Assembly: GCF_023336755.1 (NCBI RefSeq)
Contig: NZ_JALZWP010000019.1
Coordinates: 1 to 44,075 of the forward strand
DNA: 44,075 bases
Source of the DNA: Roseinatronobacter domitianus
GTDB lineage: Bacteria; Pseudomonadota; Alphaproteobacteria; Rhodobacterales; Rhodobacteraceae
Direction of reading: 5' to 3'
Part shown: in pieces, positions 16,902 to 25,335 of the stretch
Numbering within the stretch: the stretch's first letter is position 1
How the letters are laid out: every line of letters starts with the position of its first letter
Made by a program: the position numbers and the translations under genes
Notes under the pieces: model-generated
What the model was told of the DNA's origin: nothing
Database searches by the model: none
What the model saw: the letters and a program-made list of their open reading frames with translations, nothing else

Positions 16902-17855
16902 ATGAAAACGATCATTTGCGCTGCACTTGGCGCGACACTTAGCATGACGGCCGCTTGGGCGCAGGAGGATTTCCCAAGCAAGCCGGTCACGATCATTGTG
17001 CCTTATGGCACCGGCGGGTCCACAGATACGACAGCACGCGCCATCGCAATCGAGCTGGAAAAGATCTGGGAGCAGCCGATTGTCATTCAGAACCAGCCTG
17101 GCGCCGGTTCGATGATCGGCACAACCGCCATGACGCAGGCGGACCCCGATGGGCACACCTTGCTGATCAACACGGCCGCGATTTCAACGGCCCCTGCCAT
17201 ACAGGGCGATCTGCAATACGATCCCGAAGAGGATGTCACACCCATCTCTTTGTTGGTCACAAGCCCCTATGTTCTGGTGGGCGGCGCCAATGTGCAATCC
17301 ACCGACTTCAGCGGCTTCCTGCAAGAGGCTCAGGAACGGCCGATGTTCCTGGGCACCGCCGGCCCAGGCAGCTCCAGCCATTTCATGTCTGAACTGCTTA
17401 TCAGTGCGGCAGACCTGCCTGCGGACGTGATCCACTTTTCGGGTGGTGGCGAAGCGCAGACGAACCTGATGGGCGGCCATTCTGACACCTACATCTCCAC
17501 GACCGCAAGCGTTATGCCTTACGTCAATGACGGACGGGTCAAGGCGTTGGCGGTTCTGGCACCTGAACGCTTCGCGCTTTTGCCCGACATCCAGTCGAGC
17601 GGCGAGGCAGGCATTTCGGGTGTCGAGATTGACGGCTGGGTCGCATTGTTTGGCCCGGGCGGCATGGACCCGGCTTTGGCTGAACAGATCAACGCAGATT
17701 TTGCCAAAGCGATGGCGACAGACTCGATGCAAGAAATGCTGGAACGGAACTATGCTGTCGCGGGTGATCTAAGCCCGTCGGAGTTCCGCACAATCTACCT
17801 GCGCGACATGCAGACCTGGCAGGACTTGGCCGAGGCGCGCGGCATCGGGCAATAA
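16902..17855 (+). CDS. tctC: Tripartite tricarboxylate transporter substrate-binding protein TctC
   Basis: 317-residue periplasmic binding protein of the Bug/TctC family. A signal peptide ends at about AAWAQ-EDFPSKP, followed by the family start PVTIIVPYGTGGSTDTTARA and then NQPGAGSMIGTTAMTQADPDG. It captures the carboxylate for TctAB. The ATG at 16902 is preceded by GGAGGAGAAG and begins a good signal sequence; an earlier ATG at 16881 lies inside the ribosome-site region. It is followed by a strong terminator, so it ends the tctBAC transcript. Confidence 0.93.
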   Translation: MKTIICAALGATLSMTAAWAQEDFPSKPVTIIVPYGTGGSTDTTARAIAIELEKIWEQPIVIQNQPGAGSMIGTTAMTQADPDGHTLLINTAAISTAPAIQGDLQYDPEEDVTPISLLVTSPYVLVGGANVQSTDFSGFLQEAQERPMFLGTAGPGSSSHFMSELLISAADLPADVIHFSGGGEAQTNLMGGHSDTYISTTASVMPYVNDGRVKALAVLAPERFALLPDIQSSGEAGISGVEIDGWVALFGPGGMDPALAEQINADFAKAMATDSMQEMLERNYAVAGDLSPSEFRTIYLRDMQTWQDLAEARGIGQ

Positions 17856-17877
17856 TCCCAAGCTGAAGACAACTTGG

Positions 17878-17906
17878 AAAACCGGCCCCAAGCGGGCCGG
17901 TTTTTT
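17878..17906. terminator. Strong rho-independent terminator between convergent genes
   Basis: Perfect 11-bp stem AAAACCGGCCC (17878-17888) with GGGCCGGTTTT (17894-17904), loop of five bases, followed by TT on the plus strand. The A-run on the other arm makes it usable in both directions, for tctC and for the hydroxyacid dehydrogenase. Confidence 0.9.
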
Positions 17907-17907
17907 G

Positions 17908-18900
17908 TTAGGCGCTCAACACGCGGGCGGGCTTGCCATCCAGCCAGCCATCAAGGTTTTCGACCGTCTCGCCATAAAACGCCGCAAAGGTTTCGCGGAC
18001 GCTGTAGCCAAGATGTGGTGTCAGAACTGTGCGCGGGGTGCGGCGCAAGGGGTGTTCCGCAGGCATGGGCTCTTGGTCATAAACATCTATCCCCGCGCCT
18101 GCGATCCTGCCCGTCGCCAAGGCTTGGATCAATGCGCTTTCATCCACCAGTGGCCCGCGAGCGGTGTTTATCAGGTAGGCATCCGGTTTCATGCGGGCGA
18201 TGTCATCTGCCCCGATAAGGCTGCGCGTCGTCGGCCCAAGCACCAAATGCAGAGAGATAACATCGGCGCTGCTGAAAAGCGTGTTTTTGTCGACATATTG
18301 CGCGCCGCTGTCATCCGCGCGTTCTGGCGTCAGGTTGGGACTCCAGGCGATGACGTTCATGCCGAATGCCTTGGCAATCAGGGCCATCCGCGCCCCAAGC
18401 CTGCCAAGCCCCACGATCCCAAGGGTTCGACCGTAAAGCGCATGGCCCAATCGCGTCTGCCATGCGCCGTCCCGCATTGCAGCAGATTCGTCGGGAATGT
18501 GCCGCATCAAGCCGATGATAAGACCCCAGGCCAGTTCAACGGTGGCATAGACGCCATTTCCGCTGCTGCCCGTCGTCATCACCGGTATGCCAAGCTCGGC
18601 CGCGGTGGTGCTGTCTAGCGTCCGATTGCGCCGCCCGGTGGCGGAAATCGCCTTGAGGTTGGGCAATTGACGTATCACCTCACCGGGGAAATCGCTGCGT
18701 TCCCGCATCAGGCAGATGGCATCATAGGGCGCAAGTTCACTTGCCAAATCCTCGAGCGCGATGGGATCGCGCAGGAACGTGACCTCTGCACGGTCCTTCA
18801 GGATCGACCAGTCGGCAAGGCGCTCTGCAACGCCCATGTAATCGTCCAGCACGGCGATGCGCGCGGGGCGGTCTTTCGGCAAGGCGCGATAGTCGGTCAT
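17908..18900 (-). CDS. D-2-hydroxyacid dehydrogenase
   Basis: 330-residue NAD-dependent D-isomer 2-hydroxyacid dehydrogenase. The dinucleotide loop is in GIVGLGRLGARMA. The catalytic set is present: Arg in NTARGPLVDE, Glu in DVYDQEPMP, His in LTPHLGYS. It interconverts a 2-oxo acid and a D-2-hydroxy acid. The start overlaps by four bases the stop of the AbrB-family membrane protein gene, so the pair is one operon. That operon is divergent from the LysR gene, which is a likely regulator. The substrate may be related to the acid imported by TctABC, which is inference. Confidence 0.9.
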   Translation of the reverse strand: MTDYRALPKDRPARIAVLDDYMGVAERLADWSILKDRAEVTFLRDPIALEDLASELAPYDAICLMRERSDFPGEVIRQLPNLKAISATGRRNRTLDSTTAAELGIPVMTTGSSGNGVYATVELAWGLIIGLMRHIPDESAAMRDGAWQTRLGHALYGRTLGIVGLGRLGARMALIAKAFGMNVIAWSPNLTPERADDSGAQYVDKNTLFSSADVISLHLVLGPTTRSLIGADDIARMKPDAYLINTARGPLVDESALIQALATGRIAGAGIDVYDQEPMPAEHPLRRTPRTVLTPHLGYSVRETFAAFYGETVENLDGWLDGKPARVLSA

Positions 18901-20018
18901 TTGTCGTTTTCTCCGTTGGTTTTGCGCTGTTCATGGCGCGTGATCAGCCGGACGATCCACGGGATATTCGGCATGAAAATGAAGATACGCACCAAGTGGA
19001 ACGTCGTGATCAGGATGAAGTTCTGTTCCAGGAACTTGGCCGTCAGCGCCATTTCCACGACACCGCCGGGCGCTGCGCCCAAAACCATGGTGCGCCAGTC
19101 CACGCCTGTCAGGGCAGCAATACCAAGCGCGCTGATAATGCAGGCCCCAAGGGTCAATACCGCCGACAGCGCGCTGGTCAGTGTCAGCCGCCAGGCAGAT
19201 GACAGAATTTCACGCCGAAAGATTGCCCCTAGCCAAGTGCCAAGCACGATCTGCGCCAGCGCCAGGATCGCTGGTGGGAACGGGGCAAGCCCCTGACCGC
19301 TGGCGGCAAGAGCGGCTGCGGCGGTCAGGGGGCCAAGGAAATTCGGGTTCGGGACGCGCAAGAACCGGAATACTTGCGCCGCTGCAAGGCCGATCACGGC
19401 CAGCATGATGATGTGCCAAGGGTCGGACATTGCAAGCGTGACCGGCTCTCGCCCGCCTTCAATGGCATAAAGCGAAAAGGGCAGGATAAGCACCACCGCG
19501 GCAAGCCGGAAGGTCTGCGAGAAGATTACCGGCACAGTCGGCACGCCCGCCGCTGCGGCCATTGTCGCGGCTTCGACCGGGCTGGTTGGCATTGCCGACA
19601 TAAAGGCCTGCGCAAGGCCCTGACCGGTCAATCGCGTCATTAGCAGCGCCACAAAGAAAATGCTGACCCCCGTTGTCAGAGCGGTGCCGACAATCACGGG
19701 CGCGAAGGCTATCAGCATCTCCAGTGCCTCTGGCGAAAACGCAAGGCCCACCTGTGTGGCGACGACCACCTGACCAAAGGCACGCAGCTTCGTGGGCACG
19801 ACAAGGCGCGGCGCTGGTCCCATGAACACCGCCGCAGTAAACACCAGTGGCCCGGTCATCCAAGGCAGCGGGGCGCCAATGCGCTCAAATACCCAGCCCG
19901 CGCAGGCGGACAACACGAAAAGCACCGTCAGTCCGACAATGTCCCGCCATTTCCCTGTCGGGGGCGGTTGCGTTTTCTTGTCTGAGAGCGGTGAGCGCAT
20001 CCGAACCTGATCGGCCAA
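18897..20018 (-). CDS. AbrB-family membrane protein (ammonia monooxygenase-like regulator family)
   Basis: 373-residue integral membrane protein of the AbrB/DUF2 family, about ten hydrophobic segments. GAPLPWMTGPLVFTAAV near the N-terminus and the repeated G-rich helix in the second half (ILALAQIVLGTWLGAIF, LGAAPGGVVEMALTA) are typical. Family members are often next to TTT transporters and are thought to be transporters, with little experimental evidence. The start used is TTG at 20018 with GGTGGAG just upstream; an ATG at 20000 is an alternative. ATGA overlap with the D-2-hydroxyacid dehydrogenase gene. Confidence 0.8.
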   Translation of the reverse strand: MADQVRMRSPLSDKKTQPPPTGKWRDIVGLTVLFVLSACAGWVFERIGAPLPWMTGPLVFTAAVFMGPAPRLVVPTKLRAFGQVVVATQVGLAFSPEALEMLIAFAPVIVGTALTTGVSIFFVALLMTRLTGQGLAQAFMSAMPTSPVEAATMAAAAGVPTVPVIFSQTFRLAAVVLILPFSLYAIEGGREPVTLAMSDPWHIIMLAVIGLAAAQVFRFLRVPNPNFLGPLTAAAALAASGQGLAPFPPAILALAQIVLGTWLGAIFRREILSSAWRLTLTSALSAVLTLGACIISALGIAALTGVDWRTMVLGAAPGGVVEMALTAKFLEQNFILITTFHLVRIFIFMPNIPWIVRLITRHEQRKTNGENDK

Positions 20019-20122
20019 GATTCTCCACCATTGGCCACCTTGACGATTATCTTGTCCACAGACTAGCCTAACGGACGGTCTTGTAGACCGGCCTTTTTAT
20101 CGCGCAAGGATAACCAAAGATC

Positions 20123-21049
20123 ATGCAACGCCGCATCAGCTTGCCGCTCAATCCGCTCCGATCCTTCGCTGTCGCGTCGCGGCACAAGACCTTTACTGCC
20201 GCAGCGCAGGAACTGGGCGTAAGCCAAGTCGCCATTAGCCGGCAAATCGCGATCCTGGAAGATTTCCTGGATGTCAGCTTGTTCGAGCGCGGCGTGCGCT
20301 CTGCAAAGCTGACCGAGGTTGGACGTGCCTTCGGACTGGAGATTGCGGGCCTGTTCGATGATCTGGAACGCGCCACTCAAAGGATGATCAGCCGCGAAAC
20401 CGAAGGAACGGTGAACCTGCGCGTGCATCCGACTGTTGCGCATCACTGGCTGATGCCAAAGCTTCTGGATTTCACGGCGCGCTACCCGGATATCCGGGTC
20501 CGCTTCGACACGCGGGTCGAACCGCTGGATTTCAGGGGCACGCATCTGGACGTCGCCTTGCAGCTTGGCAGCGGCGACTGGCGCGACACACGCAGCCGCA
20601 AGCTATGGGACGAACAGGTCGATGTGGTCTGTAATCAGGCCTATCTTGACAAGATCGGCGGCATTTCCAAGCCCGAGGACGTGACCAAGGGCGAGTTGCT
20701 TCATTCGCGCTACCGCCGCCGCGCGTGGGAGTTTTGGGCCAAGGCAGTAGGCGTGGATATTGATGTCAACAGCGGCACCGATTTCGAAACGTCACTTCTC
20801 AGCTTTTCGGCAGCGGAACAGGGTTTTGGCCTTGCCATCGGACAATTGGGCCTGCTGGACGACATTATCGCCGAGGGGCGGCTGGTGCGCCCGCTTGGGA
20901 TGCGTATCCCGACCGGAGCATCCTTCTACATCATTTGGCCCTCGACCGTCTCGGTCAGCGTCAAGACCAAGCGGTTCGTAGACTGGCTGCTGTATCAAGT
21001 GGGGCAGCCGCATCAGTTCTTCGCCGCTGTTTCAGATGCAGAGCCCTGA
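20123..21049 (+). CDS. LysR-family transcriptional regulator (GcvA-like)
   Basis: 308-residue LTTR. The N-terminal winged helix reads LRSFAVASRHKTFTAAAQEL then GVSQVAISRQIAILEDFLDV and LFERG, with the proline/asparagine-led start typical of the GcvA group. The effector domain begins at about residue 95. It is divergent from the AbrB/hydroxyacid dehydrogenase operon, separated by about 100 bases that should contain its binding site, and lies directly upstream of the SDR-PrpD-crotonase operon. It probably senses the substrate of this island. Family certain. Confidence 0.92.
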   Translation: MQRRISLPLNPLRSFAVASRHKTFTAAAQELGVSQVAISRQIAILEDFLDVSLFERGVRSAKLTEVGRAFGLEIAGLFDDLERATQRMISRETEGTVNLRVHPTVAHHWLMPKLLDFTARYPDIRVRFDTRVEPLDFRGTHLDVALQLGSGDWRDTRSRKLWDEQVDVVCNQAYLDKIGGISKPEDVTKGELLHSRYRRRAWEFWAKAVGVDIDVNSGTDFETSLLSFSAAEQGFGLAIGQLGLLDDIIAEGRLVRPLGMRIPTGASFYIIWPSTVSVSVKTKRFVDWLLYQVGQPHQFFAAVSDAEP

Positions 21050-21151
21050 TTGGATCAAACTCAGGATTTGCCGAGCCTGATGTCTGCTCAGGATATAGCG
21101 GCGAATATGGCTGCTAACCTGATCTCGACTTAGAAAAAGGCGGTGTAGGTC

Positions 21152-21943
21152 ATGGGCGAGCTTCTGCGCGACAAGATTGCAATCATTACCGGGGCAGGAC
21201 AACAACCGGGTGCCACGCCCGGCAATGGGCGCGCGACTGCGATCCGCTTCGCGCAAGAAGGTGCCACCTGTGTGTTGGTTGATATCAACGGCGATTGGGC
21301 GGAAGAAACGCGCGAGATGATCGGCGGCGACCGCTCTATTGTTGTTGCGGGCGACATCACAAAAGAGACTACATGTCAGCACATCGTGCAGCAGACATTG
21401 GATCGGTTTGGCCGGATTGACGTTCTGCACAACAATGTCGGCCAGTCCAAGGGAGATCGCGCCACGCCCGACCTTGATGTGGAGGCGTGGGATGCCATCA
21501 TGACCCTGAACCTCAAGGCGATGTTCATGCTGGTAAAGGCAGCGTTGCCATCAATGCGCGACACGGGCGCCGGGTCGATCGTCAACATCTCCTCGACCGC
21601 GTCCTTTTCGATGCGCCCGACGGTGGCCTACAAGACCTCCAAAGGGGCGATTAACACCTTCACACAGCACCTTGCCGCCGAAAACGCGCGGTTTGGCGTG
21701 CGGGCCAATGCGATCTTGCCGGGGCTGATCGACACGCCGATGGCGATTGAGCGGCGCGCGGTTGAAAGCGGTCGCCCGCGCGAGGATATTCGCGCCGAAC
21801 GCAACGCCCTCGTCCCGATGGGTCACATGGGAGAGGCATGGGACGTCGCGAACGCAGCCGTGTTCCTTGCGTCGGACGAAGCAAAATATGTCACTGGCGC
21901 GTTGCTGCCCGTCGATGGCGGCTTGCTTGTAAAGCGAGGCTAG
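21152..21943 (+). CDS. SDR-family oxidoreductase
   Basis: 263-residue short-chain dehydrogenase with an enlarged glycine loop (TGAGQQPGATPGNGRATA), NNVG, catalytic Ser in NISSTASFS, and YKTSK as the Tyr/Lys pair. VDGG is near the C-terminus. The loop resembles that of the SDR at 4381-5184, so the two may share a substrate class. First gene of a tight plus-strand operon with the MmgE/PrpD gene (three bases between stop and start) and the crotonase gene. Substrate not assignable. Confidence 0.9.
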   Translation: MGELLRDKIAIITGAGQQPGATPGNGRATAIRFAQEGATCVLVDINGDWAEETREMIGGDRSIVVAGDITKETTCQHIVQQTLDRFGRIDVLHNNVGQSKGDRATPDLDVEAWDAIMTLNLKAMFMLVKAALPSMRDTGAGSIVNISSTASFSMRPTVAYKTSKGAINTFTQHLAAENARFGVRANAILPGLIDTPMAIERRAVESGRPREDIRAERNALVPMGHMGEAWDVANAAVFLASDEAKYVTGALLPVDGGLLVKRG

Positions 21944-21946
21944 GAA

Positions 21947-23314
21947 ATGACCGATAACCCTTTGATCCAACTCGCACAGGCGGCACATGCTTGGCAGACT
22001 CGCGATGTGCCTGTCGCGGTCGAACATGACACGCGCCGTGCGGTGCTGGACTGGTTCGGGTCGATGCTTCCCGGCTGTCTTGAGGGTCCGGCAGTTGCCT
22101 TGTCGCATGCTGTGGCGTCCGAACAGGGGCAAGGTGCGGCGGTGTCCTATGTGGATGGTCAGCGCGGGAGCGCGCGCCACGCGGCGCTTTTGAACGGAAC
22201 GGCAAGCCACACCGCGGAGTTCGACGATATTTTCCGTGACGGCGGCTATCATCCCGGAAGCCCAACGATTTCAGCGGCGCTTGCCGTCGCACAGGCCGAA
22301 GGCGCGTCGGCGGATGCGTTTCGCCGGGCCGTTATCGGGGGCTACGAGGTCGGATGCCGGATCGCAATGGCGCTTCAGCCAAGCCATTACCGGGACTGGC
22401 ACATCACCGCCACCGTGGGCACAATGGGCGCGGCTGTCTCCACCGCGATGATAAAGGGCTGCACCGCAGAGCAAATCGGCAACAGCATCGCGATTGCCAG
22501 CAGCTTTGCCGGGGGGCACCAGGAAAATTTGCAGGGCAAGGGGCAGACCAAGCCGCTTCACTGTGGACATGCCGCCGAGGCAGGCGTTCTGGCCGGATTG
22601 GCGGCAGCAGCCGGCGTTACCGGATCGCGTGACAGTCTGCATGCCGACCATGGCTACGCGGCCGCAAGCAGCGACACCACGGGGAACTGGGGTATGGCGC
22701 TTGCAGGTCTTGGCGACTGGACGCCGATCTCGCGGATGACGTTCAAGAACCACGGGTGTTGCGGCCATATTTTCCCAACACTCGACGGGTTGCGGGTTTT
22801 ACAGGCACAGCATGCCTTCGGCCCTGCGGATATTGATGGGATAGAGGTGGAGGGATATGGCCCAACCGCGTCGATCTGCGACAGACTGGACGTGACGACG
22901 CCACAAGATGCGCGCTTCAGTGTGCAATATTGCGTGGCCGCGCTGTTGTATATGGGCGCAGTGCGCTTGGCGGCCTTCACGCCAGAGGCCTTGGCGCGTG
23001 CCGATCTGCGCGCCTTCATGCCCAAGGTTCGCGTTACCGAAGATCCGGAAATCGCAGCGGCTTATCCAAGCCGCAGGCAAGCGCGGCTTCGCGTGACCCT
23101 GAAGGATGGCAGCGTTCTGAAGCATTTCCAGCCCACGCGAAAAGGCGACCCGGATGACCCGCTGACCGATGCCGAGCTTGTCGCCAAATTCGACGAATTG
23201 GCCGGGCTGGCCGTGACGCAAGACGACGCTGCGCGGCTTAGGCGTTGTGTCATGGCCACCGATGAACTGCCCGGAAGCGTGCCACTTCACCCCGCAAACC
23301 AATCCGCCGCATGA
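21947..23314 (+). CDS. MmgE/PrpD family protein
   Basis: 455 residues, the normal length of the MmgE/PrpD family, which includes 2-methylcitrate dehydratase, cis-aconitate decarboxylase and iminodisuccinate epimerase. Seen are NGTASHTAEFDDIFRDGGYH (the conserved H..D region), SPTISAALAVAQ, KPLHCGHAAEAGVLAGLAA and FKNHGCCGHIFPTLDGL. The reaction is a dehydration, decarboxylation or isomerisation of a small di- or tricarboxylate. prpB and prpC are not adjacent, so methylcitrate-cycle function is unlikely. Its last four bases (ATGA) overlap the crotonase start. Confidence 0.9.
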   Translation: MTDNPLIQLAQAAHAWQTRDVPVAVEHDTRRAVLDWFGSMLPGCLEGPAVALSHAVASEQGQGAAVSYVDGQRGSARHAALLNGTASHTAEFDDIFRDGGYHPGSPTISAALAVAQAEGASADAFRRAVIGGYEVGCRIAMALQPSHYRDWHITATVGTMGAAVSTAMIKGCTAEQIGNSIAIASSFAGGHQENLQGKGQTKPLHCGHAAEAGVLAGLAAAAGVTGSRDSLHADHGYAAASSDTTGNWGMALAGLGDWTPISRMTFKNHGCCGHIFPTLDGLRVLQAQHAFGPADIDGIEVEGYGPTASICDRLDVTTPQDARFSVQYCVAALLYMGAVRLAAFTPEALARADLRAFMPKVRVTEDPEIAAAYPSRRQARLRVTLKDGSVLKHFQPTRKGDPDDPLTDAELVAKFDELAGLAVTQDDAARLRRCVMATDELPGSVPLHPANQSAA

Positions 23315-24165
23315 GCCAAATTAACCAGCATCAGGACGTCCCGAAGATGGAAGAAACCAAATCCTCACACGGCTTTGCGGCCGATTTCATTGAAACCGAA
23401 CTGCGTGGGACGGTAGCCATCATCCGCCTGAACCGACCCGAACTGCGCAATGCGATCAACGACCAGATGCGGCAGGAGCTTATTTCTGCCTTCGAATGGG
23501 CCGACCGGGATGCGACTATCCGCGCTGTGATCCTGACAGGCGCCGGCAAGGGCTTTTGCTCCGGCGGCGATATCGGGGGTATGCGCGACCGGCTGGAGGC
23601 TCCGCAAGGGGACGTTGCCTTCAATGGCTGGAAACGCCAGAAACAAACGCATCGCGGCGTTGCGGTCATCCATGGCTGCACCAAGCCGGTGATCGCGGCA
23701 ATGAATGGCTCGGCCTTCGGCCTTGGCCTCGACATGGCAATGGCGTGCGATTTCATCGTTGCGGTCGAGGGCGCAACCATGTCGATGAGTTTTCTCAAGC
23801 GCGGGTTGGTGTCTGACGGCGGCGGCATGTATTTTCTACCGCGCCGTGTCGGTCTGCCATGCGCCAAGGAGCTGATCCTGTCGGGCCGCGTTGTGGCGGC
23901 AGATGAAGCCCTGTCGATCGGGTTGGTGGACCGCGTGGTTGCACCTGACACCTTGATCGATGCCGCCTGCACATGGGCCGAAGAGTTGACCCAAGGCTCG
24001 GCGGCATCGGTTGCCTTGACCAAGTCGATCCTAGACAAGACCTTCGAAAGCACGGATGAGGAAATCTTTGCCCTTGGCCGACAAGCGCAGGCGATCTGCT
24101 ACACCACGACCGACCATCGCGCCTCGGTCGAGGCGTTCCTTGCCAAAATGGGCAACAAGGACTAG
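23311..24165 (+). CDS. Enoyl-CoA hydratase/isomerase family protein with atypical active site
   Basis: 284-residue crotonase-fold protein. The oxyanion-hole segments FCSGGDIGGM and GSAFGLGLDMAMACDF are present. The two hydratase Glu are not: the first position is Asp (GLGLDMAM), and the second lies in SFLKRGLVSDGGGMYFLPRR, which has no Glu but carries an Asp like the LIPDCGG of PaaG-type isomerases. It is therefore more likely an isomerase or another crotonase reaction than a plain hydratase. The ATG at 23311 overlaps the PrpD stop; an internal ATG at 23347 is possible. Last gene of the SDR-PrpD-crotonase operon. Confidence 0.88.
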   Translation: MSQINQHQDVPKMEETKSSHGFAADFIETELRGTVAIIRLNRPELRNAINDQMRQELISAFEWADRDATIRAVILTGAGKGFCSGGDIGGMRDRLEAPQGDVAFNGWKRQKQTHRGVAVIHGCTKPVIAAMNGSAFGLGLDMAMACDFIVAVEGATMSMSFLKRGLVSDGGGMYFLPRRVGLPCAKELILSGRVVAADEALSIGLVDRVVAPDTLIDAACTWAEELTQGSAASVALTKSILDKTFESTDEEIFALGRQAQAICYTTTDHRASVEAFLAKMGNKD

Positions 24166-24166
24166 G

Positions 24167-24265
24167 GCATGTCGCGCAAAAATGGTTCCCGGTTTGCGCA
24201 AAAAGACATGCGATAACATAAGGTTAGAGTGGGTCGGGCGAATCCCAATGAATGCAACGCGCTCT
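24167..24265. repeat. Intergenic palindromic element, RIME-like
   Basis: Two consecutive hairpins. In the first, GCATGTC (24167-24173) plus GCGCAAA (24174-24180) pair with TTTGCGC (24193-24199) and GACATGC (24205-24211), around a 12-base loop and a 5-base bulge. In the second, AGAGTGGGT (24226-24234) faces ACGCGCTCT (24257-24265) with mismatches. The order and sequence resemble the intergenic mosaic repeats (RIME) I know from rhizobial genomes. It starts one base after the crotonase stop and sits between convergent genes, so it may also end transcription from both sides. Confidence 0.7.
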
Positions 24266-24333
24266 GCTGCGCGCGGCGCAAGGCGGCGGCTGTTCCTATG
24301 ATCCCGTAGCGGATGGGTCCGAAGCGAAATGCT

Positions 24334-25335
24334 TCAGCTGTGTCCCAAGACACTGTCAAGGTTCATGCAAGCAGCCTCTGCGGCGGCCAAGGCGCCTTCC
24401 AGAAAGCCGCCATCTTCGCTTGCGGTTTCGGAACCTGCGAAGATGACTCGTTCGGTTCGGGGGATTGCACGGTATCTTGGATGGCTCGCTGGTGGGGTTC
24501 GGTCTGCTGGCGTGGCCGTGGCGTGATCCGCGCTCCAGTCCTTGAAGATCACGTCAGTGGGGTTTCCAGCATCTGGCCCGAACAGGCGCGCCAGTTGTGC
24601 GACGGCGGCGTCGCGGAAATCTGGTGACTGTGCCGCGCCGGGATGGGCAAAGCCGAAGAGCGCGCCTGTCTGCGCATCGGCAGGCGACGCGTCGTGGATC
24701 TCTGCCAAGGGGCCACGATGCGAGATTGCATCCCCGTTGAAGCCATTGGTCCGCCAGAAGGGGGCCGCATAGGTCGCCACCAGCTTCGCGTGTCCGGCCA
24801 TCCATGTTGGCACGTCCGGCGCAGTCGCGCCAATCTGCACCGCCAGCCGTGGGGGCAGCGCAAGAATGACGCGCCCGGCGCGGATGGTCTGGCCCTGTGC
24901 CATGACCGTCACGCCGGTTGCATCCTCGCTTAAGTGCGTGACCGGGTGCGACAGCCGCAGAGCGTCGCCAAGGGCTGCGGCCAGCGCATCTGTGACGCGC
25001 GCCAGGCCACCGGCAACGCGCAGCGCGCCGCCCATTGTGGCGAACTCCAGGTCGCGGCGGATGGCACCGGTCGCGTCCTCGAATACCAGACGTCCGGTTG
25101 TATGCTGTTCAAAGCTGCGCAAGCCCAGACGATCCAGAAGCGCCAACATGCGGCGGTTATGCGGCCATATCCATGACGGGCCAAGGTCATAGCCGTTTTG
25201 CGACAGCACGCGTCCGCCGGGACGGTCACGGGCGTCGAGCAGGATCAGGTCACGGCCCTTGGCGCGCAACATGGTGGCCAATGCAAGGCCCGAAAGCCCG
25301 GCACCGACAATGCAAATTTCGGTGTCAGGGATCAT
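24334..25335 (-). CDS. FAD-dependent amine oxidase-like protein
   Basis: 333-residue flavin monoamine oxidase-type protein. The FAD-binding motif is at the N-terminus (CIVGAGLSGLALATMLRA, then DARDRPGGRV), GPSWIWPHN follows, and the C-terminal FAD-binding segment is VIFAGSETASEDGGFLEGAL. It is shorter than most family members (about 420-450), mainly through a compact substrate domain. It would oxidise an amine or act as a desaturase-like flavoenzyme; the substrate is unknown. The start overlaps the stop of the cupin gene by four bases, so the two are cotranscribed and perhaps functionally tied. Confidence 0.87.
   Translation of the reverse strand: MIPDTEICIVGAGLSGLALATMLRAKGRDLILLDARDRPGGRVLSQNGYDLGPSWIWPHNRRMLALLDRLGLRSFEQHTTGRLVFEDATGAIRRDLEFATMGGALRVAGGLARVTDALAAALGDALRLSHPVTHLSEDATGVTVMAQGQTIRAGRVILALPPRLAVQIGATAPDVPTWMAGHAKLVATYAAPFWRTNGFNGDAISHRGPLAEIHDASPADAQTGALFGFAHPGAAQSPDFRDAAVAQLARLFGPDAGNPTDVIFKDWSADHATATPADRTPPASHPRYRAIPRTERVIFAGSETASEDGGFLEGALAAAEAACMNLDSVLGHS

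Noticed and set aside
21947-23314. MmgE/PrpD gene as part of a methylcitrate cycle
   Set aside because: No methylcitrate synthase or lyase gene is nearby; the context is beta-oxidation and SDR genes.
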